Under the pieces are notes generated by a model that had not been told where the DNA came from, made no database searches, and saw only the letters and a list, made by a program, of their open reading frames with translations. Both the position numbers and the translations under genes were made by a program. Of a stretch of DNA of 64,000 nt, positions 57,975-64,000 are shown one piece after another. The stretch's first letter is position 1. Each line of letters begins with the position of its first letter. The stretch is from Methanocalculus natronophilus. GTDB taxonomy: Archaea; Halobacteriota; Methanomicrobia; Methanomicrobiales; Methanocorpusculaceae. Location: positions 18,300 through 82,299 of the forward strand of contig NZ_JBCEXH010000001.1 in assembly GCF_038751955.1 (NCBI RefSeq), in the 5' to 3' direction.

Positions 57975-59921
57975 TCAACCCCGATCACCCCTTCGAAATG
58001 GTTTATAGAGTTTGCCTCCGCCTTCAGTGAATTTTGGGCCAAACTCAACGATTTGCAACCTGAATGAGTGCAGAGATCCCGTAAACATCTTCAGTATGAT
58101 ATTGATCATATGAATGACCGTTGCAACAGCAATCCCTATCACGGCAACTCCTATCATGCCGCCAAGCTCGTTTGCAACCACACCGAGAACCATGCAGGAG
58201 ATCCCTATTGCCATAATACGTGCATAGGAGACAATATTACCAAATAAACTGATGATCTCCATGCTTGCGATGAGCCCTCCCCCATAGATGATCAGGGCAA
58301 GGGCAATAACCAGCATCACGATGCCGGCATACATCAGGACCTCAGGGATAAACAGTGTCAGGGCACCTGCCAGGACAAGAACACTGAGGATAGCCATGAT
58401 CATCCCGGCTTTTTCACAGATGTGTTTCCTGCAGTCGCATGCATATTTTGCACACTGCATCTTGGTATACTGGTTGATGATACCAAGGCTCAGTCCAAGA
58501 ATGATATGGAATACACCGATTGCAATGACCAGAATGAGCATCGGGATCATCGCATCGAACCGATCCCAGTAGATACCCATAATGGTCATCGGCTGAATGA
58601 TATCAAGCCTGTTCCCAAGGTCGCCAAAGAATTTCCCAAATACAAATCCAAAGAGGATGGTTGGCAGGGAGGCGATAATCATCAGGTTCATAAGGGGACG
58701 GATCCAGTCGAACTGTTCACTGAATGTCTTCTTCAGCAGGAGTGCAATGCCAAGGATCACAAAACCATACCCGATGTCGCCGACTATCAGTCCAAAGAAT
58801 ATCGGAAAGAAGATGGCAAAGATCGGAGAGGGATCGATCTCGCGGTACTTCGGGTGGGAGATGAAGCTGAGCAGGTACTCAAATGGCTTGACAATCGCAG
58901 GATTATCATAGAAAGTCGGAGCATCATCCATCATTTCCGGTGTGGGCTCCAGTTCGTTCACAACGACAAGATCGCCATAGGCGTCCCTGAGTTTCATCTT
59001 TGTGGGTTCGAGCAGTTTTTTCGGAATCCACCCAAGGACAATAAAAGTATAATCTGTCTGACCGAATTTGTTGTAGACCTTCAGCTCCTCGTACCGGTCG
59101 GTTAAGAGACGCCTGAGGGCGGAGATTTCCATATACCAGGTTATGGCAAGTTCCCTGAGATCGGAATCTATCTGTTCGACCAGAGCAACCGCTTCCTCCT
59201 TTCTCTCCCGGTTCAGAACAAGGATATCCTTTAAGGGGCGGTTGAGGTATTCGGGAGGAAGCCTGAGTTCGTTTACATTCTGTGAATAGAGGAAGGAGTG
59301 AACCTCACCTGCATATTGCCTGTTAAAGATGACGACTGTGGCGATATTCTCTTCATCCACAGAGGCGGATATCAGTTCACACTGGTTTTTTGTAATTGAG
59401 GTGAGCCTGTCCCTGATTAAGTCCAGCAGCCCTTCAAACTCCCGCTGGATTAAAATGATGGTGATCTCAAAGCCTTCAAGTGCAGGAATCTGCTCTTCAA
59501 TCGGAAGGATCTTTTCAATGACATCCTGGTAACGGGAGAGGTTTTCTATGGTGAATTCGAGATCGGTCTTCTTTGAGATGAGCTCTTTGGTGGTCGGCTC
59601 AAGGGTTCTGATCACCTCCTGGGCCCGTTTTATTATGGCTTCCTGGCCCTGCTGGCCAAGATCAGAGATGATAGCCTCTTCTTGCTTTGTATCGACAGAA
59701 ACTTTTGGGAGAATATGCTGGATTCCTTCTATCTTAGAGATCAGAGCAGCTAATGTATCAGCTTCCTCAGGTTCAATTTTCTGAAGAATAATGCCTCCGG
59801 GCTCATGATCCCGCGATGCATCCTCAAGATGAATGGTACCTGCCTGATACAGTGTATCAACGATCTGATTCAGGTGCTTCTTTGGACCAATGACCTGAAC
59901 CTTTACCATTCTCTGGAGCAT
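57975..59921 (-). CDS. atpI: A-type ATP synthase subunit I (a)
   Basis: A 648-residue membrane subunit that provides the ion half-channels. The N-terminal half (to about residue 330) is cytosolic and coiled (TRKLL-like helices such as EPEEADTLAALISKIEGI), and the C-terminal half has about eight membrane helices. The essential Arg lies in GNIVSYARIMAIGIS. ATG 59921 (MLQRMVKVQVIGPKKH) with GGGTGAT 6 bp before it is preferred; a TTG at 59936 would overlap atpH by 8 bp. Confidence 0.93.
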   Translation of the reverse strand: MLQRMVKVQVIGPKKHLNQIVDTLYQAGTIHLEDASRDHEPGGIILQKIEPEEADTLAALISKIEGIQHILPKVSVDTKQEEAIISDLGQQGQEAIIKRAQEVIRTLEPTTKELISKKTDLEFTIENLSRYQDVIEKILPIEEQIPALEGFEITIILIQREFEGLLDLIRDRLTSITKNQCELISASVDEENIATVVIFNRQYAGEVHSFLYSQNVNELRLPPEYLNRPLKDILVLNRERKEEAVALVEQIDSDLRELAITWYMEISALRRLLTDRYEELKVYNKFGQTDYTFIVLGWIPKKLLEPTKMKLRDAYGDLVVVNELEPTPEMMDDAPTFYDNPAIVKPFEYLLSFISHPKYREIDPSPIFAIFFPIFFGLIVGDIGYGFVILGIALLLKKTFSEQFDWIRPLMNLMIIASLPTILFGFVFGKFFGDLGNRLDIIQPMTIMGIYWDRFDAMIPMLILVIAIGVFHIILGLSLGIINQYTKMQCAKYACDCRKHICEKAGMIMAILSVLVLAGALTLFIPEVLMYAGIVMLVIALALIIYGGGLIASMEIISLFGNIVSYARIMAIGISCMVLGVVANELGGMIGVAVIGIAVATVIHMINIILKMFTGSLHSFRLQIVEFGPKFTEGGGKLYKPFRRGDRG

Positions 59922-59928
59922 CTGTGTA

Positions 59929-60249
59929 TCACCCAAATCCTATATATCGTACAACTGTATCAACCGCTTCAGGAACCTTTTTTTCAAATTTTTGCCTGAT
60001 ATGCTCTTCTTCTTCTTTCTTCTGCTCTTCAAGGCGGGCAATTTCCTTATCTATCGCTTCAAGTTCCTGTTCAAAAATTATTTTCCCTTCTTCTTCACCT
60101 TCTGCATCATATCGTTGTAGTATTGCTGCTGCCTCGTTTTGGGCCTCTTCCAGTATTGTATTGGCAGCGGATCTGGCCTCCTCGATCCGGACGTTTACCT
60201 CGAGTTCTTTTCTCCGGATTGCCTGCAAAACTGACTGATCTGAAACCAT
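59929..60249 (-). CDS. atpH: A-type ATP synthase subunit H
   Basis: A 106-residue, nearly all-helical peripheral-stalk subunit (NVRIEEARSAANTILEEAQN and EIARLEEQKKEEEEHIRQKF) that forms a coiled coil with subunit E. It ends VVRYIGFG, typical of the family. It is the first gene of the operon and is preceded by a long hairpin-rich leader. Confidence 0.9.
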   Translation of the reverse strand: MVSDQSVLQAIRRKELEVNVRIEEARSAANTILEEAQNEAAAILQRYDAEGEEEGKIIFEQELEAIDKEIARLEEQKKEEEEHIRQKFEKKVPEAVDTVVRYIGFG

Positions 60250-60528
60250 ATCCCACCATTCACCTGTTTATCAGAGTCCATGATGATGCCTGAGCATCGA
60301 GGTGACGCCCCGGCAGGGGACTGCCGGGCTGGCACGCTTCCTGCCTTTTGATCGTGCGGCAGCTCTGTCTATCCGTTCCTGGCACCGAGCAAGTGCCTGG
60401 CTCTTCAGTCCATCGATGATACTGCTCGCACGGGCTGAACCGGATGACGTTTGCATGACTTGCACCCCCATTACATATGGTGTAAACCATTGGAATTCAC
60501 ACGTGTAATTGTCACTTGGATATTTATA
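60250..60528 (-). promoter_or_regulatory. ATP synthase operon promoter and structured leader
   Basis: TATAAATA on the minus strand (60521-60528) is the best TATA box, giving a transcript start near 60495-60500 and a leader of about 250 nt. Two perfect hairpins lie in it, CCCGGCAG/CTGCCGGG with a 4-nt loop (60309-60328) and GATGC/GCATC with a 4-nt loop (60285-60298). A 93-residue frame (60271-60552) overlaps the TATA box and hairpins and is probably not translated. Confidence 0.6.
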
Positions 60529-60552
60529 GATATCGTCAGTTATTGCAGGCAA

Positions 60553-60927
60553 ATCAGGACCTGCTTATGTATATACATTATTCTTTTCCCAAATCACACC
60601 CGTATCTGATACAAATCTGCATATGATCTGATCCGGTATGTTTTGCTTCATAAACCGGGTTGCGCGCGAAAAAAGGAGTTCAATTCAGGTCTTTTTTGAA
60701 AATACCACTTAATATGGTTTAAAATAACATGCGTAAGACAATTCAGACGTTGATTGGCATTATTCAGCCTGAACATCAGGGGGGCATGTCACAAGGAGTG
60801 GGGAAATAGATCGTGGTTGGTTTTTTACCTCAAGCGGGTGTGGCTCGCTGCTTGTGACGCAGATCAGCACGCTGCTCAAAAAAAAGGTTTACCAGTCGGC
60901 ACGAGAAATGCCGATGATGTAAAAAAT
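60553..60927. other. Intergenic region upstream of the ATP synthase promoter
   Basis: About 375 bp with no convincing gene. ATGTATATACAT (60567-60578) is a 12-bp palindrome that could be an alternative TATA element for the operon. Further toward 60900 the sequence holds only short frames without domains. Confidence 0.4.
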
Positions 60928-61305
60928 TCAGAATCCAGAAGCAATAGTTTGGAATATCTGATTGAGCTGGTTTGTTGCCTCCTTCTTCGACATCAAATCC
61001 CGCATCCGTGAATGTCCAATCCTTGTGATCGTCTGGATATCCGTATATGTCAGGCGTGAGAAGGAGTAGTTTTTCCAGGTGCTCCGTGGCGTCTGTAACC
61101 AGAGTTCCTCTAAGATCATCCGCAGGGCATTGACATCATCTTCAGAAAAACCCATCCATTTTTCCCCAAGTGTAGTCCGGATAATGGCAATTGCCTGTTC
61201 GACACTCCTCTGCTGCTTCAGCTGGAACACCCGTCTCCCGATCCCGTCCCGCGGCACTTCAGGCATGCATGATACTGCACTTTTCCAGTATATGAGGTTT
61301 GGCAC
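60928..61305 (-). CDS. Hypothetical protein, 125 residues
   Basis: A minus-strand frame starting with GTG 61305 (or ATG 61266) and rich in helix-forming residues (RSVEQAIAIIRTTLGEKWMGF, NALRMILEELWLQTP and a Lys-rich end). No family is recognised and no strong ribosome-binding site is seen. Codon use looks like that of neighbouring genes, which is the only support for it being real. It lies between the ATP synthase promoter region and the sensor kinase, on their strand. Confidence 0.4.
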   Translation of the reverse strand: MPNLIYWKSAVSCMPEVPRDGIGRRVFQLKQQRSVEQAIAIIRTTLGEKWMGFSEDDVNALRMILEELWLQTPRSTWKNYSFSRLTYTDIQTITRIGHSRMRDLMSKKEATNQLNQIFQTIASGF

Positions 61306-61464
61306 TATCCAATTGATTCTGGTGTCAGGCTGAGATGGGGGCAGGCTGATCCGGCATGCAGCCGATATGCCCGTTAACTGCGCTCATGGTATCCAGAACG
61401 TTCGGCCCACATCCCCGGATCTCTATACGATGTTGTGTCGCTCCCTGCCTGCCACACTGCTGCA

Positions 61465-64000
61465 TTATTCCGGGAACTCCTGATCACGCTTCCAGTCGGG
61501 CTCAGGAACAAAGATCTCAAATCGTGCCCCCACCCCGTATTCCCCTGTTTCACGGATATCAATACCGGTAAATGCAAGCACCTCGCGTGCAAGGAAGAGA
61601 CCAAGACCGGTATTCTTCCCATATCCCCTCTGAAAGATCTTCTCCTTCTCGTCAGGAGGGATGCCTCCCCCATCATCCTCCCAGATGATCCAAAGCCCCT
61701 TTCCGGGTGCTCTCCCTCCATCGGATTCTATGGTTCTGACTGTTATCGTCTGCAGGTTCCTGCCATGCCGGAGCGAGTTGTCGAGGAGTGTGGAGAAGAC
61801 TTTCTTTAATAACGGGTCGGCATAGATGCGCACCGGTTCGGTATGATTAAAAAAAGTGATCTCCTTTGGAATCAAAAGATCCCGGATAAGCTGGTCCAGG
61901 TGCTGCCATTGTGGATCGGTTGAGCCGAGATCCTGGTATATACGGGTGAAATCGATCTGGGAGTGGACTGTATCTATTGCTGATCCCATCTCGTTGAGAT
62001 AGTGATTCAGGTCGGGATCATCAGTTCTGGCCCGTGCTAATTCAATATACCCAAGAACGACAGAGATCTTGTTGTTGATATCATGCCTGGTGATACCGGA
62101 GAGGATCTTCAGCTGCTTGTTTGCCTGTCTGAGAGCGTCTTCCACCTTTTTCCGCCCGGTGATATCACGGGAGATGCCGAGAATAGCAACCGGCCTGCCC
62201 TCTTTGTCCCGGAGAAGCCGGGCGGAATTTTCTATTTTGAGGACTGATCCGTCTTTTGCATATTCTTCTGTCTCAAACCATACGGTTCTGTCAGGGTCAG
62301 CTCTTCCCTCACGTGCCATCTCCTCGTTGAGGCGTGCAAGAAGAGCCGCATACGACTCCGGGGTCATCATATCCAAGACACTCTGGCCAAGCGACTCTTC
62401 GACAGTGAAACCTTTGAGGTTCACTACAGACGGGCTGATATACTGCAACTGGAAGTCCATATCATAAATCCAGATATTATCTGCGGTATTCTCCGCGATG
62501 ATACGGTACTTCTCCTCACTCTCCCGGAGCGAGTCTTCGGTCTGCTTCCGCCCGGTGATATCATTCATCGTGACAAATACCTGGTATGGATCGGCACTAT
62601 CCGGCCTCCTGAGCGGGATCGCATCCACAGACACCCAGACGTACTGATCAGACACGGCATTATGGATGCCAACAACAGTATCGCGAACCGGCTTTCCTGT
62701 GCGTAATGCAACCATGGACGGGTGTTCTTCAGGGGCAAGACGAGAGCCATCTTCCCTGATAATGTTCCAGGCCGGATGATTGGAGTCCCGATCAAGAAGC
62801 TCCTCTCTTGAGATGCCAAGCATCTTCAGTGCAGATGGATTCGCATCGACAAGTGAACCATCAGCCTGCTGATAGAAGACACCCGGCTCCATGATAGCAA
62901 AGAGTGTCCGGTACTTCTCCTCGCTCTCCCTGAGGGTATCTTCGATCCGCTGCTGCTCGGTGACATCCATCCCAAACTCAATTGCACCGGTCAGGTTCCC
63001 TCCAGCATCATAGACCGGGCAGCCTTTCAGGTGGAACACCTTTCCACCAGGCAGAAGACGGAAGCCCTCCTCAACCTGGCCGGTTTCCATCGCCTTTTCT
63101 ATGATGCAATCGTCACACCTGGTGGACCTGCCATGCCGGACCAGATAGCAATGGAGCCCGGTAACCTCATGCGGCTGCTTATCGGAAGAGAGAGCCGATT
63201 GATGATTTGAATACCTGATACGATAATCCGGATCAATATAGGTAACACCAACAGGCATTGTATCAAGAATAAGATTCAGCTCCCGCCTCGATGCAAGGAG
63301 AGCATCTTCTGCAGCCTTCCTCTCTGTCACATCCGCAAACAGCACAACAGTCTGTTCACCGGCACGCGCTGCACGAAACTCGATCTGGCGGATTCCCCCG
63401 TCTTTACAACGGACCGGATATTCAAGTGTTCTGGTCTCTGATCCATTGCATTTTGCCTGGTCAAGCGCATCGTTCCAGTCCTTTCTTGCCAGCTCCCGGA
63501 GAGATGCTTCAGGATAGGCAGACGTAAACCAGTCATCAACGGTAACCAGATCGTTGTGAGTGTATCCGAATAGCTCCACAAACTTCGGGCTGAAATAGAC
63601 GGGGCGTCCATCTGCACCCAGAAGCGCTATACCAACCGGGGCCGTTTCAGCGAGTGTCCGGAACCCGGCTTCGCTCCGCTGCAATGCCTTCTGCAGTGCA
63701 GTCATCTCATCCAGCTGCGAACGCAGCTCCTCTTCGGCGACACTCAGCTCTTCATACTGGGAACGGAGCTCTTCTTCTGCTGCAGCGAGTTGTTCATTGG
63801 CAACGGAAAGTGCCTGCCTGGCATCCTTTTCTGCCTCAAGAGCGGCAACCCTGTCAGTGATATCCATGAAGCTACAAGCAAACTGGTTCTTTGCGGGAGA
63901 GAAGGCATTCACAAGGAAATAGCTGTCCTGTTCGGATGCGTACTGTTCAAAGGTGATCTCTTCTCCAAAAAGGGCAACCCTGCCAAATGTTTCGATCCAG
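61465..64000 (-). CDS. Multi-PAS sensor histidine kinase, 5' end beyond window
   Basis: The frame is open through the window edge, so the N-terminus is missing. Visible from the N-terminal side are the end of a PAS domain (GRVALFGEEITF to SFMDITDR), a helix of heptads (QLAAAEEELRSQYEELSVAE), then four PAS domains. These include one with CDDC (RSTRCDDCIIEKAM), reminiscent of a cysteine-bearing sensor. The kinase core has the probable phospho-acceptor His in ITRHDINNK, LDNSLRHG, DDGGGIPPDEKEKIFQRG and GLGLFLAREVL. Its C-terminal kinase part resembles that of the protein at 18687. It looks soluble within the visible region, and no receiver is attached. Confidence 0.9.
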   Translation of the reverse strand, partial: WIETFGRVALFGEEITFEQYASEQDSYFLVNAFSPAKNQFACSFMDITDRVAALEAEKDARQALSVANEQLAAAEEELRSQYEELSVAEEELRSQLDEMTALQKALQRSEAGFRTLAETAPVGIALLGADGRPVYFSPKFVELFGYTHNDLVTVDDWFTSAYPEASLRELARKDWNDALDQAKCNGSETRTLEYPVRCKDGGIRQIEFRAARAGEQTVVLFADVTERKAAEDALLASRRELNLILDTMPVGVTYIDPDYRIRYSNHQSALSSDKQPHEVTGLHCYLVRHGRSTRCDDCIIEKAMETGQVEEGFRLLPGGKVFHLKGCPVYDAGGNLTGAIEFGMDVTEQQRIEDTLRESEEKYRTLFAIMEPGVFYQQADGSLVDANPSALKMLGISREELLDRDSNHPAWNIIREDGSRLAPEEHPSMVALRTGKPVRDTVVGIHNAVSDQYVWVSVDAIPLRRPDSADPYQVFVTMNDITGRKQTEDSLRESEEKYRIIAENTADNIWIYDMDFQLQYISPSVVNLKGFTVEESLGQSVLDMMTPESYAALLARLNEEMAREGRADPDRTVWFETEEYAKDGSVLKIENSARLLRDKEGRPVAILGISRDITGRKKVEDALRQANKQLKILSGITRHDINNKISVVLGYIELARARTDDPDLNHYLNEMGSAIDTVHSQIDFTRIYQDLGSTDPQWQHLDQLIRDLLIPKEITFFNHTEPVRIYADPLLKKVFSTLLDNSLRHGRNLQTITVRTIESDGGRAPGKGLWIIWEDDGGGIPPDEKEKIFQRGYGKNTGLGLFLAREVLAFTGIDIRETGEYGVGARFEIFVPEPDWKRDQEFPE

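Noticed and set aside
60271-60552. A 93-residue minus-strand frame just before atpH
   Set aside because: It covers the best TATA box and both leader hairpins, and its sequence has no family resemblance; an untranslated leader explains the region better.

Overview
The window reads as one contig of a hydrogenotrophic methanogenic archaeon, most likely of the order Methanomicrobiales. The basis is a nine-gene A1AO-ATP synthase operon in the methanogen order H-I-K-E-C-F-A-B-D, F420-linked enzymes (an F420H2:NADP oxidoreductase and an FrhB-like subunit beside a split glutamate synthase), archaeal-only families (DUF5612 ACT protein, archaeal AAA ATPase with DUF234, AF1577-type radical SAM enzyme) and archaeal TATA elements. 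Genus and species cannot be fixed by eye. Several genes look bacterial in origin (katG, groES/groEL, a PrpE-like acyl-CoA synthetase).

Layout. 1-5.5 kb: surface-protein cluster, with the tail of a PKD-repeat protein and then three tandem paralogues that share a nearly identical type IV pilin-like N-terminal module but carry different PKD, LamG and other C-terminal domains. 5.6-12.1 kb: tRNA-Gly(CCC), an ACT-domain protein, a Sua5/YrdC threonylcarbamoyl-AMP synthase, a nucleotidyltransferase, a Cas4-like protein that appears to lack catalytic residues, DUF3467, tRNA-Thr(CGT) preceded by a 10-bp tandem repeat, an archaeal ATPase and a Mug-type DNA glycosylase. 12.3-21.8 kb: a 1340-residue double NHL-propeller/PKD protein, a PrpE-like synthetase and two signalling proteins (a receiver-PAS-PAS-kinase and a receiver-PAS regulator). 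21.9-28.5 kb: transglutaminase-like lipoprotein, Fno/NpdG, Nbp35/Mrp ATPase, an RNase HI-TrmO fusion, two PEBP proteins and an SLC13 transporter. 28.7-37.7 kb: hairpin cluster, katG, groES-groEL, HdeD-like membrane protein, radical SAM enzyme, TPR-HEAT protein, TauE/SafE permease.

37.7-47 kb is a nitrogen-assimilation island: gdhA, amtB-glnK, glnA, and a four-gene split glutamate synthase whose last gene is FrhB-like, suggesting F420H2 as electron donor. The amtB promoter has a perfect GGAA-N6-TTCC site and the glnA promoter a one-mismatch site, both between the TATA box and the predicted transcript start, which fits NrpR repression. 47.4-51.4 kb: two TPR genes. The larger has 19 consecutive 34-residue TPRs followed by what reads as the two cyclin repeats of archaeal TFB (TFIIB) without zinc ribbon; this is the most unusual gene in the window. 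51.7-60.5 kb: the ATP synthase operon with a roughly 250-nt hairpin-rich leader. 61.5-64 kb: the 3' part of a multi-PAS histidine kinase that runs off the window.

Functional links: Sua5 makes the activated intermediate for t6A37 in tRNA and TrmO methylates t6A37; ammonium uptake and sensing (AmtB/GlnK), GS, GOGAT and GDH form the complete ammonia-assimilation set; KatG and the group I chaperonin sit together as probable stress genes. All family assignments are by eye from motifs and gene order; no database search was run.
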